Shown: positions 1 through 8,041, counted from the first letter of the stretch. The stretch: 64,000 nt of DNA from Salegentibacter sp. 24 (GCF_004362395.1 NZ_SNWE01000019.1:1-64000); one strand, 5' to 3'. Notes: generated by a model not told the origin, from the letters alone. Numbers and translations: made by a program.

Positions 1-241
1 CACTGCACTTATACAATAAATTCCAACTAAAAAATAAACATAAAAACCTGTAATTTAAATCGTTATATAGGTGAAAATAGAAAATCAGCAGGCCCTACTT
101 AACTGATAAAAATGAATATTCAAAATTTTTTGAGCCGTATCTATAGAAATTTCAATGAACCTCTTTTGCTAGAATGCTTACCCAAAGTGAAGATAAAATG
201 GTAAGTGTTTTGGTATTGCTTTAATTCCGGACCTGAAAAAA
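1..241. other. AT-rich non-coding edge of the window
   Basis: This stretch lies downstream of the minus-strand lipoprotein gene that ends at 242. It is very AT-rich and I see no convincing gene, RNA or repeat in it. A 30-codon open frame (112-204, plus) has no recognisable product. Confidence 0.5.
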
Positions 242-760
242 TTAATAATAGCGCTCAATATTAATTGTATCAATCATATAACCGCCTAATTCTTTATAGC
301 TTTTTAGAAAGGTATTAAAATAGGCTTTAACTTCAGGGCTGGCCTCTGGATGAATGTGATCAAGAATTAATTCTTTTGTTTTTCCATCCTTTTCAATATA
401 GATATAATAATCTACATCGGCCCAGCTTTGGACTAGAAGCTCATCTGATGTATCTTGGTTTAATAAGGTCGATGGCACTCTTAATAGACTCTCCGTATTA
501 GTAAATTGGTTTTGATCAAGTTCCTCTTCAAAAGAAGTATTGGACCAATTCCCATATTCATCAGACAAATTATCGGCATCCTTATATAATTTTTGGTCAT
601 CTATAAGGTACAAATCTCTACAGTCTCCCCCACACATTCCATAAACTCCACCAAATATTATTTTATCTGCTTGTAAAATTTCCGGTTCAATCGACTCATT
701 ATTTTTAGAACAGGAGGTAATTAATAATCCACATATCAAAATAAAAAGAAATCTTTTCAT
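242..760 (-). CDS. Small hypothetical lipoprotein
   Basis: A 172-residue protein of unknown function. Residues 1-17 form a lipoprotein signal peptide with lipobox LITSC, so Cys17 should be lipidated and the protein anchored in a membrane facing the periplasm or cell surface. A short CGGDC motif (Cys43, Cys47) follows, which could form a disulfide or bind a metal; this is inference. The rest is acidic and soluble with no family I recognise. The gene stands alone in the AT-rich left part of the window, downstream of hipBA on the same strand with an 84-base gap. Its base composition resembles hipBA more than the core genes, so it may belong to the same accessory segment. Confidence 0.7.
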   Translation of the reverse strand: MKRFLFILICGLLITSCSKNNESIEPEILQADKIIFGGVYGMCGGDCRDLYLIDDQKLYKDADNLSDEYGNWSNTSFEEELDQNQFTNTESLLRVPSTLLNQDTSDELLVQSWADVDYYIYIEKDGKTKELILDHIHPEASPEVKAYFNTFLKSYKELGGYMIDTINIERYY

Positions 761-844
761 AATACTTGTTTTTAAATAGATGCAAATAATACAAAAAGGT
801 TGCGTCTATTATAAAGAATAATTACGTAACTGCATATGATTTAA

Positions 845-2149
845 TTATGAAAGAGTATTTAAATTTTTGTTTATATAGTTTGCCAGATCCTCTCTGACAT
901 TAGCTAATTCTGCATAATTTTTCCAAGATTTGATGACAGTATTAATTTCATCTATAATCTTTGCTCCCTTTTTTATATTATTTTCCGCAGCAATTTTGAG
1001 AAGATCTTGTCTATTAATTTCCAGTCTTTTTCCATTCACACTTAATGTCTGTTGACTAACCCAAAAATTATGTGGATCAAAAGAAAAGCATAGATCATAT
1101 GCAGGTGCTAATCTCCATCGGTCATTTCTTTTCATTATAAATGAGAAATTTTTTGTGTGATCATCGTAGTTAGTTGCTAAAACATTAAACACCATTCTCC
1201 TAAACATTTGCTCAGCTTCGGGATACTGGAGACGCAATATTCTCATAGTTTGAAAAACTTGCTCATAGCTGTAACTATTCATATCATTAAAATCGTAATG
1301 TTGAATACCGCAGAGGGATTGAATATGATGCTTTATATTATTTTCTCTATCAAAACGTTTAGTCATAAAATGGGCTCTACCGTTTTCTTCTAATAACTGG
1401 CATTCTGATATTTCAATCATACAGTCTATTGCCATGAGATAATAAGCATACTCTACTCGCCCCCAGCCAGAGCTTTCCCCAAATTGTTCTCCACTAACTC
1501 CATCTAACTTGAGTAGCCAATGTTGAAAATTTTTATGAATATTTCCTTGGCCGGAAATCACCTCCTTTGTTTTAGGATTAAATCCAATAACAGCTTTAGG
1601 TCTGGCTCCTCCAGCAGAAGTTCCAATTTTTAAAATTTCCATCATTGCTTTTTCTTCGTCCTCATTTAAATTTGTTAGAAATTGCTTTCTTTCAGTGAGT
1701 ATTTTTTTCGCTACTTCAACTAAACTATCAAGTTCCAGCGAGAAACTTTTATTTCCAGTTTTTACTTGTGTAGGATGAAATTCTAAGGCTCCCATTCCCC
1801 TTGTACCTATAAATCCCAGTTTCTCAACAGGATTCATATCATTTTCGGGTCTTCCTTGTTTCGCTAACCACGCATTAATTAATTTATTTCCATACTTATC
1901 AGGTAATACATCAGATAGCATTCCTGGCAGACCCTTAAAAGTATCTTCTGTTTCATTTCGACCTTTTCTGAGTTCTGGAAAGCTATAAATAGTTGTTCCG
2001 TCGCTGATTGGCATTTTGATAGGCGATAAATCCCATCCTTTATCAATGAATTTAGAATCATATTGAAAAAATCCTAATTTTTGTGATTGATCCCATCGAA
2101 CTGCACCTGCCAGTTGCCCCCATATTTTTACTTCTACTACATCTACCAT
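845..2149 (-). CDS. hipA: HipA-family serine/threonine kinase toxin
   Basis: A 434-residue toxin of a type II toxin-antitoxin pair. HipA kinases phosphorylate a cellular target (glutamyl-tRNA synthetase in E. coli) and cause growth arrest and persistence. Visible features are the N-terminal subdomain (about 1-125), the glycine-rich P-loop-like segment GTSAGGARPKA (176-186), the catalytic-loop motif NYDDHTKN (327-334, Asp329 as putative base) and the metal-binding motif APAYDL (348-353, Asp352). The length matches full-length HipA, and all catalytic residues expected of an active kinase are present. The start codon ATG overlaps the end of the antitoxin gene by 7 bases, so the two are translationally coupled. 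The target in this organism is unknown. Confidence 0.92.
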   Translation of the reverse strand: MVDVVEVKIWGQLAGAVRWDQSQKLGFFQYDSKFIDKGWDLSPIKMPISDGTTIYSFPELRKGRNETEDTFKGLPGMLSDVLPDKYGNKLINAWLAKQGRPENDMNPVEKLGFIGTRGMGALEFHPTQVKTGNKSFSLELDSLVEVAKKILTERKQFLTNLNEDEEKAMMEILKIGTSAGGARPKAVIGFNPKTKEVISGQGNIHKNFQHWLLKLDGVSGEQFGESSGWGRVEYAYYLMAIDCMIEISECQLLEENGRAHFMTKRFDRENNIKHHIQSLCGIQHYDFNDMNSYSYEQVFQTMRILRLQYPEAEQMFRRMVFNVLATNYDDHTKNFSFIMKRNDRWRLAPAYDLCFSFDPHNFWVSQQTLSVNGKRLEINRQDLLKIAAENNIKKGAKIIDEINTVIKSWKNYAELANVREDLANYINKNLNTLS

Positions 2150-2496
2150 CCTAAGTCTTCATTATCATTGTTTTTTATCTTTTTTGGAGCGGCATGTTTC
2201 CTTTTATTTTTCTTAAGTTTTGCATATTCAATTGGGCTTATCTGGTCCTGAACTTTAAATACATCCATTATATATAATAAGTCAAGCGCTCTCAAAACCT
2301 GAATAAAACTGTCTATTCTGACTTTTTCACCTCTTTCCAACAAACTTAAAGTAGACCGGCTTATACCAGCTGCAGTTGCAATTTGGTCCTGTGACTTATT
2401 TTGATTTAACCGATTTGTTTGGATGAAATTCCCGATTATTTCTAATAAGGATTTATCAGACATTTCTCGCCATTTAATGTATGGATTATCATTCAT
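2143..2496 (-). CDS. hipB: HipB-like antitoxin and repressor (Xre-type HTH)
   Basis: A 117-residue DNA-binding protein placed directly upstream of hipA. Residues about 21-73 form a Cro/C1-type helix-turn-helix (core SQDQIATAAGISRSTLSLLE at 35-54). In E. coli, HipB binds operator dyads, represses its own operon and neutralises HipA. There its C-terminal tail ends in a tryptophan that docks on HipA. This protein also ends in a tryptophan (Trp117), preceded by a lysine-rich linker (about 93-109), which suggests the same contact. The linker makes it about 30 residues longer than E. coli HipB. A candidate operator and promoter lie just upstream (2502-2542). Confidence 0.88.
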   Translation of the reverse strand: MNDNPYIKWREMSDKSLLEIIGNFIQTNRLNQNKSQDQIATAAGISRSTLSLLERGEKVRIDSFIQVLRALDLLYIMDVFKVQDQISPIEYAKLKKNKRKHAAPKKIKNNDNEDLGW

Positions 2497-2501
2497 ATTA
2501 G

Positions 2502-2533
2502 ATGTTATAATTATATTTCGAATGAGATAACAT
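2502..2533 (-). promoter_or_regulatory. Candidate HipB operator (7-bp dyad)
   Basis: A perfect 7-bp inverted repeat, ATGTTAT-N18-ATAACAT, lies between the hipB start codon (2496) and the promoter -7 element (2535-2542). The expected transcription start falls inside it. HipB proteins bind inverted repeats and autorepress, so this is the natural operator candidate. That assignment is inference; the symmetry is seen directly. Confidence 0.5.
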
Positions 2534-2534
2534 A

Positions 2535-2542
2535 CAAATATA
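2535..2542 (-). promoter_or_regulatory. Promoter -7 element of hipBA
   Basis: The minus strand reads TATATTTG, a full match to the Bacteroidetes -7 consensus TAnnTTTG, 38 bases upstream of the hipB start codon. I see no clear -33 TTG at the usual distance. Confidence 0.5.
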
Positions 2543-3028
2543 ATAAAATTTTATAAGTTAAAGGATATAGAAACTAGATTCCTAAAGAAGGTGGAGATTA
2601 ACCAAAATTTTTGCTTAAACACAACAATTGGGCTTGATCCAATTTAAATAAATGCTATATCATTCAAAAAACAATAAATAGAGTTATAATGTATGATTTA
2701 TCATTCAATATTAATAAAAATGAAGTTTAAGTTAAATAAAATCTTTTAAAATGAATAAAATTAATTTTGGTGCATTCAATATAAGATCTGTATTTGCTAA
2801 CCCTTTTTAGTTCGTTGCTATATTGGAAATAACTGGAACCTTAATTACAAGTATATAGTTGCGATCAATATGTGCAGAAATATGTTATAAAGTGAGTCTA
2901 AATAAATAAAAACACTTAAGTTATTTATTTTAAATGATATATAGCGATTCATCTGAGTCTTGTTGTCCAGATTAACTACAATTCATCCCACCTTGCACCT
3001 ACTTCTAAACAAGGTGATATTAAAAAAT
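2543..3028. other. AT-rich gene-free stretch between hipBA and tRNA-Val
   Basis: About 490 bases with no supportable gene. The sequence is strongly AT-rich, and the word ATCATTCA recurs loosely (near 2660 and 2700, and inside hipB near 2490). A 19-codon open frame (2751-2810, plus) is too short to support. It may be remnant DNA of the accessory segment that abuts the tRNA genes. Confidence 0.4.
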
Positions 3029-3053
3029 AAAACCCTCGATTTGCGAGGGTTTT
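3029..3053 (-). terminator. Terminator after tRNA-Val copy 2
   Basis: A perfect 10-bp stem (AAAACCCTCG / CGAGGGTTTT) with a 5-base loop, A-rich on one side and T-rich on the other. It lies 22 bases beyond the 3' end of the minus-strand tRNA gene and would end its transcript. It could also work in the opposite direction. Confidence 0.75.
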
Positions 3054-3075
3054 ATGCAGGAATTAAATCTTAAAG

Positions 3076-3150
3076 TGGGCGCGAAGGGATTCGAACCCCT
3101 GACCCCTTGGGTGTAAACCAAGTGCTCTGAACCAACTGAGCTACGCGCCC
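3076..3150 (-). tRNA. tRNA-Val (anticodon TAC), copy 2
   Basis: A 75-base cloverleaf on the minus strand. The acceptor stem is GGGCGCG paired with CGCGCCC, with A as discriminator. The anticodon stem CTTGG/CCAAG encloses the loop TTTACAC, giving anticodon TAC, which reads GUA valine codons. The T arm contains GGTTCGAATCC. CCA is not encoded. The gene is identical to the copy at 3246-3320. Confidence 0.97.
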
Positions 3151-3208
3151 TAATTTTCAATAAATACAACTTTTTATTTAAGAGAGCAGCTGAACTCTCT
3201 AAGCTAAA

Positions 3209-3236
3209 AAAAGGCTTCCTTTTATAGAAGCCTTTT
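3209..3236 (-). terminator. Terminator between the two tRNA-Val genes
   Basis: A 10-bp stem (AAAAGGCTTC / GAAGCCTTTT) with an 8-base loop, just past the 3' end of the upstream tRNA-Val gene on the minus strand. A second short dyad, AGAGAG/CTCTCT, is at 3181-3200. Confidence 0.7.
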
Positions 3237-3245
3237 GAAATTCTG

Positions 3246-3320
3246 TGGGCGCGAAGGGATTCGAACCCCTGACCCCTTGGGTGTAAACCAAGTGCTCTGA
3301 ACCAACTGAGCTACGCGCCC
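3246..3320 (-). tRNA. tRNA-Val (anticodon TAC), copy 1
   Basis: Identical over 75 bases to the copy at 3076-3150, with the same TAC anticodon in the loop TTTACAC and no encoded CCA. A consensus promoter lies directly upstream (3339-3369), and each tRNA copy is followed by its own hairpin. Confidence 0.97.
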
Positions 3321-3338
3321 TATTGCTGAATGCGGATG

Positions 3339-3369
3339 CAAATATAGATTAGATTTTAATCTACACCAA
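3339..3369 (-). promoter_or_regulatory. Promoter of the tRNA-Val genes
   Basis: On the minus strand TTG (3369-3367) is followed after 20 bases by TATATTTG (3346-3339). This fits the Bacteroidetes consensus TTG-N19-21-TAnnTTTG. Transcription would start near 3332, about 12 bases before the mature tRNA 5' end at 3320. Confidence 0.65.
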
Positions 3370-3386
3370 GAAAAATTTCAAAAAAA

Positions 3387-4607
3387 TTAAATTATTTCAG
3401 CTACCGTGAAAGTACTTCCTCCCACAAAGACAAGGTCTTCATCTAAGGCCGCGTCTTTAGCAGCATCGTAGGCTTCTGAAACAGAATTAAATACCCTTCC
3501 TTCCAACTTAAATTCAGATGCTTTTTTTTGTAAAATTTCAGAATCTAGCCCACGCGGAACCCCAGGTTTTGAAAAATAATAGATCGCTGATGTTGGAAAT
3601 AATGGCAGTATCTTATCCAAATCCTTATCGTTTACCACGCCTAAAACAATATGCAATTGTTGAAATTTCTCTTTTTTAAGTTGTTTGAAGACCAGACTTA
3701 GCCCTTCTGTGTTATGCGCAGTATCACAAATCACTTTAGGTTTTTTTTGTAAAATATCCCATCGTCCCTGTAGGGAGGTATTCAATTTCACGCTATTGAG
3801 CCCGTTTTTTAGGCATTCCTCCGGAATTTTCCAGCCTTTTTCTCTTAAAACCTGTACTGTAACTATAACGCTCTTTATATTCTTATTCTGGTAATCTCCT
3901 TTAAGGTCGGTATGGTATTTCGGAATGTTTAAATCCTGGGCAAAGTATATTTGAGCATTATGTTTCTTAGCTTCCTCTGTAAAAACACCGGTGGTTTCTT
4001 TTTGTTTTTCACTGATAATCACAGGTACGGAATCCTTAATGATCCCGGCTTTTTCTCTTGCAATTTCCGGCAGGGTCGTTCCTAAAAATGCGGTGTGATC
4101 CAATCCTATATTGGTGATTACAGAAACTTCAGGAGTAATGATATTTGTAGAATCCAGGCGACCGCCCAAACCTACCTCTATAATAGCGATATCTACTTTA
4201 ACTTTTGCGAAATGATCGAAAGCCATACCGACAGTCATTTCGAAAAAAGAGAGTTCATTTTCTATCAGGAATTCCTTGTGCTCTTTGATAAATCCAACTA
4301 CCGATTTTTTCGGAATAATTTTACCACTGACCTTAATTCGTTCCCGAAAATCTTTTAAATGCGGAGAAGTATACAATCCCACCTTATAACCGGCCTGCTG
4401 CAATACCGAAGCCAGCATATGGCTGGTTGAGCCCTTTCCATTGGTACCGGCAATATGGACCGACCTAAAGTTCTTATGAGGATTTCCTAAATGATCGGCA
4501 AGCTTAATAGTGCGGGTAAGATCTTTTTTGAATGCCTGCGCCCCTACTCTTTGGAACATGGGCAACTGTTGGAACATCCATTCCACAGTTTTGGTATATG
4601 CCTCCAC
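3387..4607 (-). CDS. folC: Folylpolyglutamate synthase / dihydrofolate synthase
   Basis: A 406-residue cytoplasmic Mur-ligase-like enzyme. It adds glutamate to dihydropteroate and to tetrahydrofolates using ATP. The P-loop GTNGKGST lies at 54-61, followed by TSPHL (80-84), the folate-site signature of FolC. The central motif GLGGRLDSTN is also present. Length is close to the family norm of about 400-430. The start is GTG at 4607; it sits directly after the tonB stop codon (tonB ends at 4608), and the next in-frame methionine would remove the first ten residues. It is the last gene of the exbB-exbD-tonB-folC operon. Confidence 0.93.
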   Translation of the reverse strand: MEAYTKTVEWMFQQLPMFQRVGAQAFKKDLTRTIKLADHLGNPHKNFRSVHIAGTNGKGSTSHMLASVLQQAGYKVGLYTSPHLKDFRERIKVSGKIIPKKSVVGFIKEHKEFLIENELSFFEMTVGMAFDHFAKVKVDIAIIEVGLGGRLDSTNIITPEVSVITNIGLDHTAFLGTTLPEIAREKAGIIKDSVPVIISEKQKETTGVFTEEAKKHNAQIYFAQDLNIPKYHTDLKGDYQNKNIKSVIVTVQVLREKGWKIPEECLKNGLNSVKLNTSLQGRWDILQKKPKVICDTAHNTEGLSLVFKQLKKEKFQQLHIVLGVVNDKDLDKILPLFPTSAIYYFSKPGVPRGLDSEILQKKASEFKLEGRVFNSVSEAYDAAKDAALDEDLVFVGGSTFTVAEII

Positions 4608-5426
4608 TTATTCAGATAGTTTAAAGTTATAAATTATAGTTCCTACCTGGCGGGAAGGTGCGTTGCTATCGCTATTGAAGCGTGTTGCCATCGCTGCTCT
4701 TTTAGCGGGATCTGTTAGGCAGGTGGCACTGTTTGTAGTTCCTTTTACCCCCGGGGTGGCGCTAATGACCTGCCCACTTTGGTTGACTTCTATGCGAACC
4801 ACTACAATCCCGGATTCATTACAGTCCTGAATGAATTTTTCTTTATTTAAAGCACGTCTTCCCCCCAAACGATAATTACCATCACCATCTAATCCTGAGC
4901 CACTCCCATAGTAGGAACTGGCATTTGGATCTCCGTCAGGGTTTCCCTTATCGCCAGCCTGGCTGTCGTTTCCTTCCCCTCCATTATCGGAACCGGAACG
5001 CTCCGGGCCGTTTAAGATACTACTCATAGCGTCAGTAGTAGACTGGTCTGGTTTAGGCTCCGGTTTCTTAACCGGTGGTTTTTCTACAGGTTTTTCGGGC
5101 TTCTTTTCTACTACCGGCTTTGGTTTTTGCTTTTCCTGAATAACCGGTGCTTCTTCTATCTGCTGGGTGACTACCTCTTCCTCCACTACTGGTTCTGGCT
5201 GGGTTTGGGTCTCTGGAACAGTAGTCTTCTGGGGAGCAGATTTCACTGGCTCTTTAGGTTGCTCCTGCCCGGAACCAACTTCAGAAGTACCAAAATTAAT
5301 AGCTATACCATTCTCGGGTGGTGGATCTAAATATTTAAAGCCTAACAGAAATAGTAATGCAATTAACACCACGTGCAAGATTAGCGTGATGGTAAAGGAT
5401 TTCTTTTCGTGTTTGGTTTCTAACAT
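4608..5426 (-). CDS. TonB-family energy transducer
   Basis: A 272-residue inner-membrane protein that carries proton-motive energy to outer-membrane receptors such as the SusC protein in this window. Residues 11-30 form the single N-terminal membrane anchor. About 55-130 is a Pro/Lys/Glu-rich spacer with repeated PVV, PEKP and KPEP units that would cross the periplasm. A Gly/Ser/Asp-rich segment follows, then a C-terminal TonB-like domain (about 190-272) containing a conserved-looking Cys pair. It lies 7 bases after exbD and abuts folC. Since ExbB and ExbD are adjacent, this is a complete TonB motor; TolA-like function is the less likely alternative. Confidence 0.88.
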   Translation of the reverse strand: MLETKHEKKSFTITLILHVVLIALLFLLGFKYLDPPPENGIAINFGTSEVGSGQEQPKEPVKSAPQKTTVPETQTQPEPVVEEEVVTQQIEEAPVIQEKQKPKPVVEKKPEKPVEKPPVKKPEPKPDQSTTDAMSSILNGPERSGSDNGGEGNDSQAGDKGNPDGDPNASSYYGSGSGLDGDGNYRLGGRRALNKEKFIQDCNESGIVVVRIEVNQSGQVISATPGVKGTTNSATCLTDPAKRAAMATRFNSDSNAPSRQVGTIIYNFKLSE

Positions 5427-5433
5427 AATCAGG

Positions 5434-5826
5434 TTATTCGGGTTTAACCGCCAGGACGATTTTATAACTATTTCGGTTGGCGATATCCATCACATTTACA
5501 GCCTTCTCAATTGGCACCCCTTCCTCTGCCCTTAGAATTATGGTAGGTGTCTCCACCCCTATTAGTTCAGTTCTTAAGGTGCTTTCCAATGCCGACTGTG
5601 TGATGCGCTGGTCGTTTACATAAAATTGTAAATCTTTAGTAATACTCACCGATACATTTTGCACACTGGTGGTTTTTCCTTTGGCCTTAGGAAGTATAAG
5701 ATCTAAAGCCTCTGGAGTAATCACCGGCGAAGTAAGCATAAAGAATATCAACAACAGAAAAACGATATCTGTCATCGAACTCATACTGAAATCGGCGCTA
5801 ACTTTATTTCTGCTTCTTAAATTCAT
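5434..5826 (-). CDS. exbD: ExbD/TolR-type proton-channel protein
   Basis: A 130-residue subunit of the ExbB-ExbD motor. One membrane helix lies at about 19-36 and carries the conserved protonatable aspartate (Asp20, in MTDIVFLLLIFFML). The remaining 90 residues form the periplasmic domain. The start lies one base after the exbB stop, so translation is coupled. It should convert proton flow into movement of the TonB protein encoded next. Confidence 0.92.
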   Translation of the reverse strand: MNLRSRNKVSADFSMSSMTDIVFLLLIFFMLTSPVITPEALDLILPKAKGKTTSVQNVSVSITKDLQFYVNDQRITQSALESTLRTELIGVETPTIILRAEEGVPIEKAVNVMDIANRNSYKIVLAVKPE

Positions 5827-5827
5827 A

Positions 5828-6529
5828 TTAAGCGGGCTCGTTTAACAAGTCAAGGAAATCTACTGCGGTAGCCTCCATCTGGTGTACTACTTTATCGGTT
5901 TTCACCACCAGGTGGTTATAACCAATATATGCGATAATACCAACAATAAGTCCGGCAACGGTTGTGGTCATCGCTGTATAAATACCTTCAGCCAGGGCAC
6001 CCATTTGGGCCTGGCCACTACTGGTTGCCAGTTCATGAAAGGCAATTACCATACCTATTACAGTTCCAAGGAAACCGATCATGGGTGCGGCACCAGCAAT
6101 AGTTGCCAATATACTTACATTTTTTTCCAATTTATAAACCTCTAAACGACCTGCATTTTCAATGGCCGTGTTGATATCTTCAAGGGGACTACCTATTCGG
6201 GAAATTCCTTTTTCAGTTAATCTGGCTACCGGAGAATCACTTTGTGCACATCGCATTTTAGCCGATTCAATATTTCCATTGAGCACATTATCCTTGATTT
6301 GAAGCATAAAATTCTTATCTATCTGGCTCGCTGATTTTATGGCGAACAATCTTTCAAAATAAATATAGACTGCCGCAAACAACAGGATAAAGAGAATAAT
6401 GATGATGATTTGGCCTCCAAGGCCACCACTAAGCATTAAATCGAATAAGGACAGGGTTTTTTCTTCTACTATTGGCTCTGCCTCCTGGGCGGCCTCGGCA
6501 ACGCCGTCCTGCTGAAAAAAGTATAGCAT
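5828..6529 (-). CDS. exbB: ExbB/TolQ/MotA-type proton-channel protein
   Basis: A 233-residue inner-membrane scaffold of the TonB motor. An Ala/Glu-rich N terminus precedes membrane helix 1 (about 41-58). A cytoplasmic loop follows, with helices 2 and 3 at about 138-165 and 184-206, in the order expected of ExbB. The motif GAAPMIGFLGTVIGM (146-160) is typical of the family. It is the first gene of the operon, with a consensus promoter at 6584-6613. Confidence 0.93.
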   Translation of the reverse strand: MLYFFQQDGVAEAAQEAEPIVEEKTLSLFDLMLSGGLGGQIIIIILFILLFAAVYIYFERLFAIKSASQIDKNFMLQIKDNVLNGNIESAKMRCAQSDSPVARLTEKGISRIGSPLEDINTAIENAGRLEVYKLEKNVSILATIAGAAPMIGFLGTVIGMVIAFHELATSSGQAQMGALAEGIYTAMTTTVAGLIVGIIAYIGYNHLVVKTDKVVHQMEATAVDFLDLLNEPA

Positions 6530-6583
6530 AGGTTTTAATTAGGGTTTTTAATGTAACGTGATAAACCGGATTTAATTGTAAAC

Positions 6584-6613
6584 CAAATTTAGTAAAATAA
6601 TCAGCAGTGCAAA
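6584..6613 (-). promoter_or_regulatory. Promoter of exbB-exbD-tonB-folC
   Basis: The minus strand shows TTTG (6613-6610), an 18-base spacer and TAAATTTG (6591-6584). This is an almost ideal Bacteroidetes promoter. The predicted start near 6577 leaves a leader of about 47 bases before exbB. Confidence 0.7.
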
Positions 6614-6673
6614 CTGCTTTCTTCCAATTGGGAACTTTTTATTTCTCTTTAGCTTAGTTTCTTTAAGTTCTAT

Positions 6674-6701
6674 CTAAAAAAATCCCGCTCGAGAGCGGGA
6701 T
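6674..6701 (-). terminator. Terminator of the amino-acid dehydrogenase gene
   Basis: The minus strand reads an 8-bp GC-rich stem (ATCCCGCT/AGCGGGAT) with a 4-base loop followed by seven T residues. It lies 49 bases past the dehydrogenase stop and separates that gene from the exbB operon. Confidence 0.85.
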
Positions 6702-6749
6702 CTTCAGGAATAATCTCAATCAACTAAAATTAAAAGATTAATCAAAAAC

Positions 6750-7976
6750 TTATACCAACTGCTTCAAGGCAACCTCGAAAGCAGTTTTACTGATATTGGT
6801 GCGACTACTGTTATGATCGTAAGTATTTTGAATCGCATTCTTTATGGTCATCGATGTATCATTAAAGATCGACTCATCGGTCATCTGAACCCTTCTTTCC
6901 ATAAAATAGGCAAAAACTCTCGCCATTCCACAGTTTGCAATGAAATCCGGGATAAGGCTTACTTTTTCATCGGTAGATTCCATAATGGATCCAAAGAATA
7001 TTTCCTTGTCGGCAAATGGAACATTTGCTCCACTGGAAATCACTTCTAATTTTCTTTCGATCAAACTGTTAATCTGATCCTGGGTAATCAACCGGGAAGC
7101 GGCGCAAGGCGCAAAAATTTCCGCATCAATTTCCCAGATGCTTTTATTGATTTCTTCAAAAGGAATCAGGTTATCGTTTTTAATCGTATTTCCTTCCTTA
7201 TTAAGGAAAAGCTCCTTGATCTCTTCAAAAGTAAAGCCCTCTTCATTTATTAGCCCCCCGACACGGTCTATGATTCCTACTATCTTTACCCCCATTTGCG
7301 AAAGGTAATAAGCTGCGGCGGACCCCACGTTTCCAAATCCCTGGATAATCGCTTTTTTCTGGGTTACATCACCCCCATAAATATGATAGTAATGTTTAAC
7401 AGATTCGGCGACACCGTAACCGGTGATCATATCGGCAACAGTATATTTGCGGGTTACATCGGGAGAAAAACGGGTGTTTTCCAATACTTTAATTACACCC
7501 TGGCGCAACTGCCCGATCCGGTTAATTTTATCAGCTTCACTAGGTCGAAAGTGCCCGTTAAAAACACCCTCCTGAGGGTGCCATACTCCGCAATCCTCGG
7601 TAATCGGGATGACTTCATTTATCTCGTCCACATTCAGGTCGCCCCCGGTGCCATAATAACTTTTTAATAATGGAGAAACCGCTTTGTACCAACGTTCTAA
7701 AACTCCTTTTTTTCTTGGGTCTTTAGGATCGAAATTTATTCCTGATTTCGCTCCTCCAATCGGAGGCCCTGAAACCGTAAATTTAACTTCCATGGTTTTT
7801 GCCAGGGAAAGTACTTCGTTTTGATCCAGGCCTACACGCATTCTGGTACCCCCACCTGCAGCTCCTCCACGTAAGGAATTTATTACCGTCCAACCTTCAG
7901 CTTCCGTTTCAGCATCTTTCCAGGTAAAAACGATTTCAGGTTCTTTATTTTCGTATAATTTTAATAAATCCTTCAT
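6750..7976 (-). CDS. Glu/Leu/Phe/Val dehydrogenase
   Basis: A 408-residue NAD(P)-dependent amino-acid dehydrogenase that interconverts an amino acid and its 2-oxoacid plus ammonia. Visible features are the substrate-site motif GGAAGGGTRM (37-46), the lysine-containing GGAKSGI (74-80, Lys77), GTGGDLNVDE (109-118) and the Rossmann motif GFGNVGSA (213-220). The GGGTRM segment resembles leucine dehydrogenase-type enzymes more than classical GdhA, so the substrate is not certain. It is a single gene with its own promoter-like TATATTTG (7995-8002) and a strong terminator. Its proximity to gltBD suggests a role in nitrogen metabolism. Confidence 0.85.
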   Translation of the reverse strand: MKDLLKLYENKEPEIVFTWKDAETEAEGWTVINSLRGGAAGGGTRMRVGLDQNEVLSLAKTMEVKFTVSGPPIGGAKSGINFDPKDPRKKGVLERWYKAVSPLLKSYYGTGGDLNVDEINEVIPITEDCGVWHPQEGVFNGHFRPSEADKINRIGQLRQGVIKVLENTRFSPDVTRKYTVADMITGYGVAESVKHYYHIYGGDVTQKKAIIQGFGNVGSAAAYYLSQMGVKIVGIIDRVGGLINEEGFTFEEIKELFLNKEGNTIKNDNLIPFEEINKSIWEIDAEIFAPCAASRLITQDQINSLIERKLEVISSGANVPFADKEIFFGSIMESTDEKVSLIPDFIANCGMARVFAYFMERRVQMTDESIFNDTSMTIKNAIQNTYDHNSSRTNISKTAFEVALKQLV

Positions 7977-8041
7977 TTCTACTCTAATTTTTCACAAATA
8001 TATAAACTAAGGGGTATACTTTTAATTTTTCAGCAAAAAGT

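Noticed and set aside
112-204. 30-codon open frame at the left edge
   Set aside because: No recognisable product, no promoter and no signal beyond chance in AT-rich DNA.
2751-2810. 19-codon open frame in the gene-free stretch
   Set aside because: Too short and without supporting signals.
3076-3320. Long direct repeat as a mobile-element or CRISPR signal
   Set aside because: The repeat is explained by two identical tRNA-Val genes.
5167-5535. A 122-codon open frame on the plus strand
   Set aside because: It is antisense to tonB and exbD and arises from the low-complexity Pro/Lys/Glu spacer of TonB.
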